Assembly (NCBI GenBank): GCA_964446115.1
Contig: CAYUNE010000034.1
Coordinates: 25,554-89,553 of the forward strand
Length of the DNA stretch: 64,000 nucleotides
DNA from: CAYUNE01 sp964446115
GTDB lineage: Bacteria > Desulfobacterota > Desulfobulbia > Desulfobulbales > Desulfobulbaceae
Reading direction: 5' to 3'
Part shown: positions 25,527 through 34,527 of the stretch, piece by piece
How the letters are laid out: each line of letters opens with the position of its first letter
How positions within the stretch are numbered: position 1 is the first letter of the stretch
Notes under the pieces: generated by a model
What the model saw: the letters and a program-made list of their open reading frames with translations, nothing else
Database searches by the model: none
What the model was told of the DNA's origin: nothing
Program-made: the position numbers and the translations under genes

Positions 25527-27407
25527 CTAAGCCGCTTTCCGGCGGAGATTGGCGTTAATCTTCTCTTCGATGTCATCGGCCTGGGCCGGGGTGATGAGGA
25601 TATCGTCCGCACCGTATTTCACCGCCTTGAGCACTTTGGTGCGTGTCCAGGCCGGACCCGCCGCCACCATGGGAATTCTCGTCCCGCCCACCGAACGAAT
25701 CTTGATGGCCACGCTCAGTTCCCGGTCGTCGATTTCATCCATGACCAGAAAGATCAGGCCGATATTGCCCGGCAGATACCGGTTGACATCATCGGAAAAG
25801 TGGAGGATACGGGGGACAAAGCCGTCACTCTCCAACTGGGCGGCAATCTTGTCGCCCTCTGTTTCATCGGCGGTGATAATCAGCACCTCGTTACCGCCGG
25901 AGCCGGAAATCGCGCCATTGATTCCGGCGGCATCTTTTTGCAGGCCACCCTCCTCCGCCTCCACCCGGGCGGCGCCGTTTGCCGCTTTGTCGGAAGTTGA
26001 AGCGGCCGAGACGCTCTCCGGTCCGGTTGCCCCGCCATCTTCCGGTTGTCCATAATCCTGCAGTCCGAATATCGCGGCCGGAAAAATCGTCTGCAGCGGT
26101 CCCAGCTCCCGCCCATCCACGGACATGGCCACGGTGGCGTGATAGTAGGGCTGGTTGACAAAGGTGTCATCGCTGTCGCCATCGATCTTGACCGGAATGA
26201 TCTGCTCCAGTTCCGTTTTGACAAAACCGATGGATTTGCGGTATTGTTCTTCGAAAACCGCCGTGTAGACACCGGCGATGATATTGGCAACCTCACCATA
26301 GGCATCCCGGCTGTCATCTGAAAAATCCTCGTCGAGCATGGCCTGATCCAGCTCGCTGTCCGGCAGCATGATCAGTTTGCCGCCCAGGAGAATGGCGTCC
26401 TTGAGCCCGCAGAAGAGCTGCGCCTCCCTCCCCTCGCCGTCTCCCCGGACCTCCATCCGCGCCATCACCTGCTTGCCGCTTAAACGATCCAGGCACTCTT
26501 CCTTGGAAAGGACCGTGGTTTGGGGTTTTTCAAGTTTATACTCAATGCCCAGCAGCGCTCCGACCTCATCCGCCATTTTTTCACAGCAGGAGAGGAAGAT
26601 CGAATCCAGCCGTTTTTTCTCCCGCTCGACATTGACGGTCGGGGCGGAAGGGGAAGATCCATCCGCATCAGCGTCCGACGCTTCATCCTGTACTCCCGTC
26701 TTTTCCCGGGGGGCCTCTTCCGGCCGACTCGAACTTTCAGATGTCACCGCCTCAGCCTTTCCATCGGCGTTGCTTCCCCTTTCCCCTTCCACGATCCCCG
26801 GTTGTTGCCGCTTGCCGGACTGGGAGGAATCATCGCTTTCAACCACGCCGAAGAGTTCGCCGGGAAGCAGAAAGTGCATCTCGCCCATTTCCAGACCGTC
26901 CAGACTCATGGCGGTGCTGAGCTGGTAATAGTGCTGGTCTGGACACGGTTCATCCGACTCCGTTTCCACCTTGACCGGAATGACGATCTCCTGGGTGGTT
27001 CTGACGAACCGTATTGGTTTCGGGTACTGCTCTTCAAAGGTGGAGGTAAAGGATCCGGCGATAATGTTGGCTATTTCACCATAAGAGTCTTTGGCGTCTT
27101 CGGAATAGTCCTCGTTGCCGATCGCCTCATCCAGCTCGGTATCGGGCAGCATGATGAGGGTGCCGCCGATGCGGATGGCATCCTTGAGGGTAACGAGCAG
27201 ATATCCTTCTCCTTCCAGCTCCCCCTGGATGGAGAGCCTGGCCAGGACATACTTGCCCGCCAGGTCCGAAAAATAATCTTCCTTGGAGATGATTCGGCTG
27301 CTGGTCTCGGCAAAGGTGAGCGGCTTGCCCAAAAGCGCGGAGACCTCATTTTGCATTCTCTCGCGCGCGGACTCGGTGATTGCGTCAAGCCTTTTTCTGG
27401 CCTTCAT
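25527..27407 (-). CDS. Fusion of two CheX-like phosphatase modules and a degenerate receiver domain
   Basis: 626 residues in three parts. Module 1 (about 1-190) and module 2 (about 262-450) are internal repeats; each contains the CheC/CheX/FliY-type active site ExxN: GEIANIIAG (E111, N114) and GEVANIIAG (E372, N375), followed by FEEQY. A charged linker (190-260) and a Gly/Ala-rich linker (455-505) separate them from a receiver-like domain (507-623) with YGADDIL. In the receiver the phospho-Asp position aligns to V555 and the conserved Lys to Thr, so it probably cannot be phosphorylated. The expected role is removing phosphate from CheY-type proteins or sensing signalling state. It follows cheX in the same direction but behind a terminator. 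Confidence 0.72.
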   Translation of the reverse strand: MKARKRLDAITESARERMQNEVSALLGKPLTFAETSSRIISKEDYFSDLAGKYVLARLSIQGELEGEGYLLVTLKDAIRIGGTLIMLPDTELDEAIGNEDYSEDAKDSYGEIANIIAGSFTSTFEEQYPKPIRFVRTTQEIVIPVKVETESDEPCPDQHYYQLSTAMSLDGLEMGEMHFLLPGELFGVVESDDSSQSGKRQQPGIVEGERGSNADGKAEAVTSESSSRPEEAPREKTGVQDEASDADADGSSPSAPTVNVEREKKRLDSIFLSCCEKMADEVGALLGIEYKLEKPQTTVLSKEECLDRLSGKQVMARMEVRGDGEGREAQLFCGLKDAILLGGKLIMLPDSELDQAMLDEDFSDDSRDAYGEVANIIAGVYTAVFEEQYRKSIGFVKTELEQIIPVKIDGDSDDTFVNQPYYHATVAMSVDGRELGPLQTIFPAAIFGLQDYGQPEDGGATGPESVSAASTSDKAANGAARVEAEEGGLQKDAAGINGAISGSGGNEVLIITADETEGDKIAAQLESDGFVPRILHFSDDVNRYLPGNIGLIFLVMDEIDDRELSVAIKIRSVGGTRIPMVAAGPAWTRTKVLKAVKYGADDILITPAQADDIEEKINANLRRKAA

Positions 27408-27591
27408 AGTGCAAAGGAGTGTTTCCTGATTATTTCCGATATGGTGCCGACTATCTCATCCCTCCTCTCTCTCCTTTTTCTCCTCTTTGTCTGGTTAAGA
27501 TAAAAAAAGAAAAGAAAAGGCGCGGGAAGGAAGCGGCCTGCTTGCCCTTGTAATACCTCGACCAGAGAAAAGGGAAAGTTAAGGGGCATTC

Positions 27592-27630
27592 AAAAAAAGA
27601 GCCGTGGGAAATACAATCCCCACGGCTCTT
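27592..27630 (-). terminator. Rho-independent terminator of the cheY-cheX unit (leftward)
   Basis: AGAGCCGTGGG (27598-27608) pairs with CCCACGGCTCT (27619-27629); read leftward the stem is followed by a run of seven T (A 27592-27598 on the plus strand). It begins 25 bp after the cheX stop. Confidence 0.85.
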
Positions 27631-27654
27631 GGGCAAACCCCGTCGGTGCCAACT

Positions 27655-28125
27655 CTACTGTCTGGCCATCTGCAGTTCCACGTGGAAGGTTCCATCCGGA
27701 ACATCGAAGGGCACGATGACGGTATCGACATCGTGGGGTTTTTCAAAAAAATAGGAATCACCGCCGATGGTGGACGGCATGGAGAGATCGATATCGGCGC
27801 CGTTGTCGGAGAGCATGGTCTTGATATTACCGCCCACCATATTGGCGAGCTCGCCGACGGCGTCACGAACCTCCTCATTGATTTCTTCGATTTCCGTACC
27901 GAGAAAATTCGAGGTGACGGCCCGGGCGATCCGGTTGGGGAGATGCACGGCCACAACACCCCTGTGGGTACCGGCCAGACCGACCACGGCAGTGATGGAA
28001 TCCTTTATTTCGCCAAGCGAGGAGAGATTCTCACCACTTGAGCTCACATCCATCATCACCATACTATTGAATATTTCCGATACGCATTCAACTATCTTTT
28101 CATTGATATCCGGGGGTGCGCTCAT
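27655..28125 (-). CDS. cheX: CheX-type CheY-P phosphatase
   Basis: 156 residues. The single CheX-like domain carries VGELANMVGGNIKTML, with E92 and N95 as the ExxN catalytic pair that positions water to hydrolyse CheY-phosphate. ATG at 28125 used; a GTG three codons earlier is possible and neither has a strong ribosome site. It follows cheY by 54 bp, so a dedicated CheY/CheX pair is likely. No CheA or receptor gene is close. Confidence 0.8.
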   Translation of the reverse strand: MSAPPDINEKIVECVSEIFNSMVMMDVSSSGENLSSLGEIKDSITAVVGLAGTHRGVVAVHLPNRIARAVTSNFLGTEIEEINEEVRDAVGELANMVGGNIKTMLSDNGADIDLSMPSTIGGDSYFFEKPHDVDTVIVPFDVPDGTFHVELQMARQ

Positions 28126-28179
28126 AGTATTCACAGAAATTTTTTTTCACAGGAAAGCCGCTAAAAAAAATAATGTGAA

Positions 28180-28551
28180 TCACAACAGCGGCGTCACCAC
28201 CTCGTCAACCTTGTCCACGGTAAAGGGTTTTTTGATATTCCCCACCGCGCCCAGTTCCCTGGCCTCTCCCATGATATCGTCTCCGGTTTCCGTGGAAATC
28301 ATCAGAACCGGGATATCCTTGATGGCATCACGGTTGGCCTTTTCACGGAGAAACTCAATGCCGTTCATATTCGGCATATTGATATCACTGAGAACGATAT
28401 GGACGTCTTCCCGGTCAAGCACGTCAAGGGCCTCCAGGCCGTCCGATGCCTCAAAAACGTTGTCGAAACCCACGCCTGCCTGTCGCAGGGTACGACCGAT
28501 AATCATTCTCATGGTTTTGGAATCGTCAACCAACAGTACATTTTTACCCAT
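28180..28551 (-). CDS. cheY: CheY-like single-domain response regulator
   Basis: 123 residues, a stand-alone receiver. All catalytic residues are present: D9/D10 (VDDSKTM), the phospho-accepting D56 in LSDINMPNMNG, T87 and K108 in KKPF. No output domain, so it probably binds FliM at the flagellar switch or acts as a phosphate shuttle. GGAGG lies before the ATG. It heads a leftward unit with cheX and is divergent from the flagellar block, sharing its upstream gap with a sigma54 promoter that points the other way. Confidence 0.85.
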   Translation of the reverse strand: MGKNVLLVDDSKTMRMIIGRTLRQAGVGFDNVFEASDGLEALDVLDREDVHIVLSDINMPNMNGIEFLREKANRDAIKDIPVLMISTETGDDIMGEARELGAVGNIKKPFTVDKVDEVVTPLL

Positions 28552-28723
28552 TTTTCAAGCCTCCTTGCATCTTGCTTAACGAGTACCGGTATCCCGGTTT
28601 CATCAGTTATTATCGTTCAAGTCAAAAAATCGACAGAGATCCAACATCACTCCCTACCGGCCAGCTTCATTATATATTCTGAATATCACAGCAAAAAAAC
28701 AACTTCCTCATATTCATTTCAGA

Positions 28724-28740
28724 TTGGAACGGATATTGCT
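28724..28740 (+). promoter_or_regulatory. Sigma54 promoter upstream of the TPR-flagellar block
   Basis: TTGGAACGGATATTGCT: GG and GC of the -24/-12 elements are separated by exactly 10 bp, and flanks match the consensus TTGGCACG-N4-TTGCT with one change. The expected start is near 28751, about 94 bp before the TPR gene. Confidence 0.8.
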
Positions 28741-28844
28741 TAACAACCGTCAACAAAGAATTCGACCAGTCTCGGCCATTGATGTCGGCAAATGATAAAT
28801 CCCTTTGTCGCAGCCTTGGACGGATATTCCAATCAACGGTTTTC

Positions 28845-31355
28845 ATGCGTAGACTCATCCACATATCGACACTGCTTTTCTTCCTGCTGCCCGGGATATC
28901 CGCCTTTGCTTCACCCCAGGCGGTACTTGAGCGCATGAGCCGCACCGATGAGCGCGAAAGCGTGCAACTGGCCTTCACCTTTACAACATTACCCGATTAT
29001 GAGGTCTCCATCAGCGGCAAACGGGTTGATCTCCTGTTACCGGATACGCGGTTGCAAAACGAACTGGAGATGATTCCCACCGACGACCGGATCATCAAGG
29101 TCCTCGCCGAGCACCGGGAAAAGAATCTGAAGCTCTCCCTTTTTCTGCGCTATCCGCCACAGGATATCGATTCCAGCGAGATAAAGGGAAGCAGACGCAT
29201 TCTCTTGGATATTCTTCTCGGCAACCCCTTGTCAAAACATTACCCTAATCTTGCATCGGAAATTTCAGGCATCAGCGTCATGCGGGGAAAACTGCCGGAT
29301 CTGACCAATCCTGCTTCCATTGCGCGTTTTAACGGTAAGTGGCGACGTTTTTTTCATGAGTATGAAGCAGACCTGCCCATCAGCATCACGCCCCGCTTTA
29401 CCCTGCCCCCTTTTCCCATCAGTCAATGTTTCACCCTGCTCCGCGACGAGTCCGGTTTCCTGCCTCCCGAGGCCCAGGAGGCAGCTAAGCGGGAGGATTG
29501 GCAGCAGTTGGCCCCCATTCTGCGGGAAACCCTCAGGGAAAAATATGGAGTCCGGCTGGAAGGGGAAAGCAACGGCGAAGATGATGAAAGGGAAGACAGC
29601 GGCAGCCCCCGGCCGCAAGAGGATGAATCAACCGCCGGGAATCGCCGTCTGATTACCCTGGCCTATGCAGATGCGCTCGTCCGCAGCGGTGATTACCGCC
29701 AGGCATGGCGGGTCCTGGGCTATGTGGATACTATCTATCCGGAAATCGCCTCCACCGAAATGACCTCCTTTCTGCGGATCTACCTGCAGGCGGTCCATGA
29801 GGATCCCTATCTCGCCGCCATGAAACTGGGAAACATGGAAACGCAGCTGAGTCGAGAACCGCGTCTTCTCCCCTGGATCACCCTGCTGCAGGCGGAACTG
29901 GCCCTGGCCACCAACCGTCCCGACCGGGCTGAACAGATCCTTCACCGTGACGACGTTGCCTATGATGACAGGGCTGCCGGACTTCGTCTCATCCACCGGG
30001 CGGATACCCTGTACCAACAGGGAAAACTGATCAAGGCCCTGGTTGTCTACCGCAAGGCTGCACGGGAACCGGAGTTCGACAGCCGACCCTCTTCACTTGC
30101 CAATTTCGCCGACATTCTCTACCGGCACGGCCGTTACCAAGAGGCAGCCTCCTCCTACAGGAAACTGACCGCCCTGCTCACCGGCGACGACCGGCAGAAC
30201 CTGGTGCTTTTCAAACTCGCACTCTGCGAACTCAAATACCGGCCCCCGAAAAAGGTGCTGCTCTCCCTGCTGCAGATTGAGGACGGTTTTCCCGGTACCC
30301 TGGGAGCAGCCCGCTCGCAGCTTAAACAGATCGACATCGATCTCATCACCGGCAAGATCAAGGAGGCCACCGCGGCGCAGCGCTATAAAATCCCGGCCCT
30401 GGAGGCGGCCTGGCGGGAGATCAGGGAAGAAGCGGCCTTCAAGCGGATTCTCAGTCTCCATCTTGACGGCAATAACCGGGAGGCCATGGACGAACTCATG
30501 GTTTTCCAGCGGGATTTCAGGGCCGGTGACCTGCTCATTGAGGCCAGGGCCCTGATCATTGAAATTCTCCCGGGTGTTATCCGGGACCTCATCACCAGGG
30601 AAAAATATCTTGAAGCCCTGGTCCTGGCGCAAAAAAACCAGCTCTTTTTCGTCCGCCACTGGGTGGACAACCATGTGGTGGGTGAGCTGGCAGAGGCCTA
30701 TGTGAGGCTCGGCTTCTTTGATCAGGCCGAGAAGGTATATCGTTATCTGTTGGAGATTGCATCCGAAGAAGAACTTGAAGAGCTCTACATCAAGCTGCTT
30801 GCCACCCTGGAGGACGCGGCAAAATATGACCTGATCGGTGACTATGCGGATCGTTTCAGGCACCGTTTTCCGGACAGCGTCCACCTGGACAGGGTTTTTC
30901 TCCTCCATCTCAAGGCGTTGCGGCAAAGCGGCGATCTTGCGGGAGCAGCCGATCTCCTGGCCCTGCAGGAACGGCCGAGCAATGAGGAAATAGAAAAAAC
31001 CGGGGCAACCATTCTCTTTGATCTTGAACGCTATGACCAGGTACTCAAAATTTTGACACCCCTGGACCGCGAGGAACGGCTCAGCGGCCGTGATCTTTAC
31101 CGGATGGCCGAATCCGCCTTTCAGATAAAAGACTTTGACCGGGCCCGGCCCCTGTTTGAACGAATAGTGAACACGGACCTGGAACGCAAAGACCAGGCCC
31201 GTTACCGTCTGGCCCAGATGAATATGACGGAAAACCGTCCCGACCGGGCCGTCGCCCTTCTAAAGGAGGTGGCTGAAAACGGCACAAACCCCCTCTGGAA
31301 AAAACTGGCCCGGGAGGAGGTGGAGCTCATGGATCTTGAAAAGGGACGGATCTGA
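28845..31355 (+). CDS. Secreted AMIN-like/TPR protein at the head of the flagellar block
   Basis: 836 residues. A signal peptide (RRLIHISTLLFFLLPGISAFA) gives a periplasmic protein. Residues ~30-125 look like an AMIN-type beta domain (VSISGKRVDLLLPDTRL, RRILLDILLG). From about 230 to the end come many helix pairs of TPR type (for example ALVRSGDYRQAWRVLGYVD and LYRHGRYQEAASSYRKLTAL). A sigma54 promoter lies just upstream and flgB follows 165 bp later, so it is probably expressed with the basal-body genes. The layout, N-terminal beta domain then long TPR solenoid, recalls PflA of Campylobacter, which forms periplasmic spokes of the motor; this is an analogy, not a proven homology. ATG at 28845 fits the signal peptide. 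Confidence 0.7.
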   Translation: MRRLIHISTLLFFLLPGISAFASPQAVLERMSRTDERESVQLAFTFTTLPDYEVSISGKRVDLLLPDTRLQNELEMIPTDDRIIKVLAEHREKNLKLSLFLRYPPQDIDSSEIKGSRRILLDILLGNPLSKHYPNLASEISGISVMRGKLPDLTNPASIARFNGKWRRFFHEYEADLPISITPRFTLPPFPISQCFTLLRDESGFLPPEAQEAAKREDWQQLAPILRETLREKYGVRLEGESNGEDDEREDSGSPRPQEDESTAGNRRLITLAYADALVRSGDYRQAWRVLGYVDTIYPEIASTEMTSFLRIYLQAVHEDPYLAAMKLGNMETQLSREPRLLPWITLLQAELALATNRPDRAEQILHRDDVAYDDRAAGLRLIHRADTLYQQGKLIKALVVYRKAAREPEFDSRPSSLANFADILYRHGRYQEAASSYRKLTALLTGDDRQNLVLFKLALCELKYRPPKKVLLSLLQIEDGFPGTLGAARSQLKQIDIDLITGKIKEATAAQRYKIPALEAAWREIREEAAFKRILSLHLDGNNREAMDELMVFQRDFRAGDLLIEARALIIEILPGVIRDLITREKYLEALVLAQKNQLFFVRHWVDNHVVGELAEAYVRLGFFDQAEKVYRYLLEIASEEELEELYIKLLATLEDAAKYDLIGDYADRFRHRFPDSVHLDRVFLLHLKALRQSGDLAGAADLLALQERPSNEEIEKTGATILFDLERYDQVLKILTPLDREERLSGRDLYRMAESAFQIKDFDRARPLFERIVNTDLERKDQARYRLAQMNMTENRPDRAVALLKEVAENGTNPLWKKLAREEVELMDLEKGRI

Positions 31356-31520
31356 ACCTGAATCCGTGACGAGAATTTATTGATATTTCATGTAATTATT
31401 AATCTACACCAACAAAAAAAAAGGCCGATACGGTTCACTATAATCAAACGGTTGCCTGCCCGTATCCGGCGTACCTATGCTCCGGACGCAGGCTACTGTC
31501 AAATATCAAAGGAAGAAACC

Positions 31521-31934
31521 ATGCCCCTGGTACAGCAATTCGATGCAACCCTGCAACTCCTGCACAAGGTTCTTGATCTGCGCTCGCAGAAACAGCAGAT
31601 CATCAGCGCCAATATCGCCAACGCCGACACCCCGGGTTACTCTCCCAATGAGTTGAAATTTGAGGAGGAACTGCGGCAGGCGGTCCAGGACGGCACCCTG
31701 CGTCCGGTCACCACCCACCCCGGCCATTTTCCCCTTTCCGGAAAGAGTATCGACCAGGTCTCCGGAACCCTGGTCAGCCGTCCCGATACCAGCGGCATCG
31801 GTGATGAGAACGGCGTCAGGGTCGACCAGGAAATGATCGATATGGCCGAAAACCAGATTCTTTACGAAGCAGCGGCGCAAATGCTGAAAAAAAAGATCGG
31901 AATTTTAAAGTATGTCGTCCAGGACGGGAAATAA
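31521..31934 (+). CDS. flgB: Flagellar proximal rod protein FlgB
   Basis: 137 residues. FlgB is the first rod subunit above the MS ring. The N-terminal SANIANADTPGYSP is the diagnostic rod motif and the C-terminal helix (MAENQILYEAAAQMLKKKIGILKYVVQ) is conserved. AAAGGAAG lies before the ATG at 31521; longer readings start in unlikely sequence. First of flgB-flgC-fliE. Confidence 0.95.
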   Translation: MPLVQQFDATLQLLHKVLDLRSQKQQIISANIANADTPGYSPNELKFEEELRQAVQDGTLRPVTTHPGHFPLSGKSIDQVSGTLVSRPDTSGIGDENGVRVDQEMIDMAENQILYEAAAQMLKKKIGILKYVVQDGK

Positions 31935-31975
31935 CCCGGATGGAAGGCGTACCTGATTGAAGGAGAACGACAACC

Positions 31976-32404
31976 ATGGATATCTTCACATCATTCAAGA
32001 TCGCCGGTTCAGCGCTCAAGGCACAGCGCATCAGGCTCAATGCCATCAGCTCGAACCTGGCAAACGCCGAAACGACCAGGACTCCGGAAGGTGGTCCCTA
32101 CAGGCGAAAATCCGTCTATTTTCAGACAAGCAGCCCCTTTGACTCCCACCTGAAAGCCAGCCTGGGCAAAGGGGTGCAGGGAGTTGAGGTGGCACGGATT
32201 ACCTCAGACAACGATCCACCGCGTCGGATCTACAACCCCTCGCATCCGGATGCCGGTGAAGACGGTTATGTGGAAATGCCCAACATCAGCGTTCTCAAGG
32301 AAATGGTGGATATGATGTCGGCCACCCGCTCGTACGAGGCCAACACCGCCACCATCAAGTCAGCCAAACGCATGGCCTTGAAGGCCTTGGAAATAGGGAG
32401 ATAA
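31976..32404 (+). CDS. flgC: Flagellar proximal rod protein FlgC
   Basis: 142 residues, rod subunit assembled next to FlgB and FlgF. It shows SSNLANAETTRTPEGGPYRRK near the N-terminus and the C-terminal rod helix EMVDMMSATRSYEANTA. GGAGAAC precedes the start. It lies 41 bp after flgB and 3 bp before fliE. Confidence 0.96.
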   Translation: MDIFTSFKIAGSALKAQRIRLNAISSNLANAETTRTPEGGPYRRKSVYFQTSSPFDSHLKASLGKGVQGVEVARITSDNDPPRRIYNPSHPDAGEDGYVEMPNISVLKEMVDMMSATRSYEANTATIKSAKRMALKALEIGR

Positions 32405-32407
32405 AAG

Positions 32408-32704
32408 ATGAACCGGATCACCGAAACAACCGCCCTGCCCGCCGTACAGCCCACGGCATCAACGGATACGATCAGTCGGGTGGAACGCTCCTTTGGCAGC
32501 CTCCTGGCGGACAGCGTCAACCAGGTCAATGAGATGCAGCTCAGAAGTGACATGGCCGCCCGGCAGCTCCATGCCGGGGGTGCAAAAAATCTGCACGAGG
32601 CCATGATCGCCATGGAAGAGGCGGATATTTCTCTGCGCTATTTAGTGCAGCTCAGAAACAAGGTCGTTGACGCCTATCAGGAAATCATGCGGATGCAGGT
32701 TTAA
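32408..32704 (+). CDS. fliE: Flagellar hook-basal body protein FliE
   Basis: 98 residues. FliE joins the MS ring to the rod. Conserved features are FGSLLADSVNQVNEMQ, the helix with LHEAMIAMEEADISLRYLVQ and the end VVDAYQEIMRMQV. It starts 3 bp after flgC, so the two are translationally close. Confidence 0.95.
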   Translation: MNRITETTALPAVQPTASTDTISRVERSFGSLLADSVNQVNEMQLRSDMAARQLHAGGAKNLHEAMIAMEEADISLRYLVQLRNKVVDAYQEIMRMQV

Positions 32705-32795
32705 CCCTCCCATAGAGTTCCGGGATTGATCCCCGGTCCGGCGTTTCAACAAAAAAGCGAGACAACCTATTACAAGACAACAGGGACACAAGGAG

Positions 32796-34400
32796 ATGGC
32801 GGAAGAAACTACATCCACCGAGACGGGAGGGGAACGGAATCCCTGGGCGGCTCTGGTTGCCGGGATCGGTTCCTGGCCGCTGTCCCGCAAGCTGGCGCTG
32901 GCGGCAGTGGGCCTCATTTCTCTGGGCCTGTTCGCCTTTATTATTATCCAGAGCCGTACCGCCGATTACCAACTGCTCTACGCCAACATATCCGAATCGG
33001 ACGGGGCTGCGATCATCGACTGGCTCAAAGGACAAAAAATTCCCTACCAGTTGACCAATAACGGCCGCAGTATCAAGATCCCGGCAAACCGGGTGTACGA
33101 GGCCAGGCTGGACCTGGCCGCCCTGGATCTGCCCCAGGGCGGCGGAGTGGGTTTCGAGGTCTTTGACAAGCAGAGCTTCGCGCTCACCGATTTTGTCCAG
33201 AAGATCAACTATACCAGGGCGCTGCAGGGAGAACTGGCACGCACCATCTCTTCGCTGGCCCCGGTGGAATCCACCCGGGTTCACCTGGCCATACCGGAAA
33301 AACGGCTCTTCAAAAACCAGCAAAAACCGGCAACCGCATCGGTCATCATCAAGCTGGTTCCCGGCCGCACCCTTTCCGAAAGTCAGGTTCAGGGGATTCT
33401 CCACCTGGTTTCGGGGAGTATCGAAGGGCTTGAATCGGATCACGTGACGGTGATCGATTCAAACGGCAAGGTCCTCTCCCCCGACTCCAGCCAATCGTTG
33501 GCCGGAGGGCTTACGCCCCATATGCTCGATTTCCAGCATCAGGTGGAACAGCGTCTTGAGAGCAGGGCCCAGGACCTGCTCGACAAGGCCCTTGGTCCCA
33601 ACAGATCAATGGCCAGGGTAACGGCCACCCTGGATTTTGCCAGGGTTGAAAAGACCGAGGAGATCTTCGATCCGGAGGAGCCGGTGGTCCGCAGTGAACA
33701 GCTCAACGACGAAAAATCCGGCTCCAGTATTGTCGGCGGCGTGCCCGGGGTCCAGTCCAACCTGCAGGGCAACGCCAACAAAACAGCCTCGGCCACACCG
33801 CCCACCAGCAAGGTTCAGAAGACCACCAATTACGAGATCAGCAAAACGGTCAACCGCATCGTCAATCCGGTGGGCACCATAAAAAATATCTCGGTGGCCG
33901 TTCTCATCGCCGACAAGGTGGTGCCGGCCAAGGACAAGGAGCCGGAAAAGATCGTTCCCCGGAGCCCGGAGGAATTGCAGACCATCCACAACATGATCTT
34001 CAGCGCCCTGGGAATGGATAGCCGGCGCGGTGACAAACTCGAAGTGGTCTCCATGCCCTTTTCGGACACGGTACCGGCCATGGAGATGGAAGGTATGGAC
34101 GCCGACACCCTGTATCACTATCTGCCGCTTGCCAAATACGCCCTTGCCCTCATCGGCGGTCTGCTCATCTACCTGCTCATGGTCAAACCACTGATCAATA
34201 CCATGAGAGAAGAGGTCACGGAGCACTATAAAACCGTGGAAGAACTGGAAGCAGAGCAAAACGGCGCCCTTGATGGGGCCCGGGAATCCGGCGAAACTCA
34301 GGGCCAATCGCAGGATCCCATCAGCCGGTTGCGCCGGGAGGTGATGGAGAACCCCATCCCCACCGCCCATGTTCTCAAGAGCTGGGTAAATGAAGGATAA
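32796..34400 (+). CDS. fliF: Flagellar MS-ring protein FliF
   Basis: 534 residues, inner-membrane ring and housing of the export gate. A first membrane segment lies at about 30-50, the ring-building YscJ-type domain follows (YQLLYANISESD, RVYEARLDLA, LVPGRTLSE), then a second segment at about 448-467. The cytoplasmic tail ending PTAHVLKSWVNEG is the FliG-binding motif. It is separated from fliE by 91 bp and from fliG by 127 bp, gaps in which I see no clear promoter. Confidence 0.97.
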   Translation: MAEETTSTETGGERNPWAALVAGIGSWPLSRKLALAAVGLISLGLFAFIIIQSRTADYQLLYANISESDGAAIIDWLKGQKIPYQLTNNGRSIKIPANRVYEARLDLAALDLPQGGGVGFEVFDKQSFALTDFVQKINYTRALQGELARTISSLAPVESTRVHLAIPEKRLFKNQQKPATASVIIKLVPGRTLSESQVQGILHLVSGSIEGLESDHVTVIDSNGKVLSPDSSQSLAGGLTPHMLDFQHQVEQRLESRAQDLLDKALGPNRSMARVTATLDFARVEKTEEIFDPEEPVVRSEQLNDEKSGSSIVGGVPGVQSNLQGNANKTASATPPTSKVQKTTNYEISKTVNRIVNPVGTIKNISVAVLIADKVVPAKDKEPEKIVPRSPEELQTIHNMIFSALGMDSRRGDKLEVVSMPFSDTVPAMEMEGMDADTLYHYLPLAKYALALIGGLLIYLLMVKPLINTMREEVTEHYKTVEELEAEQNGALDGARESGETQGQSQDPISRLRREVMENPIPTAHVLKSWVNEG

Positions 34401-34527
34401 AAACACCTTTGGGTTTCCATGGTCTTGGCATAAAATATGGGAGTACGGACCGTCTCATGCGGTGAGAGGTCCTGTTTCCGCCCTTTTCGACCGATCGACC
34501 CGATGATACCCTGGCAACCGGAAACCC

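Noticed and set aside
31420..31450. GCCGATA and TATAAT upstream of flgB as possible sigma28 or sigma70 promoter
   Set aside because: No matching -35 element at the right distance for either sigma factor.
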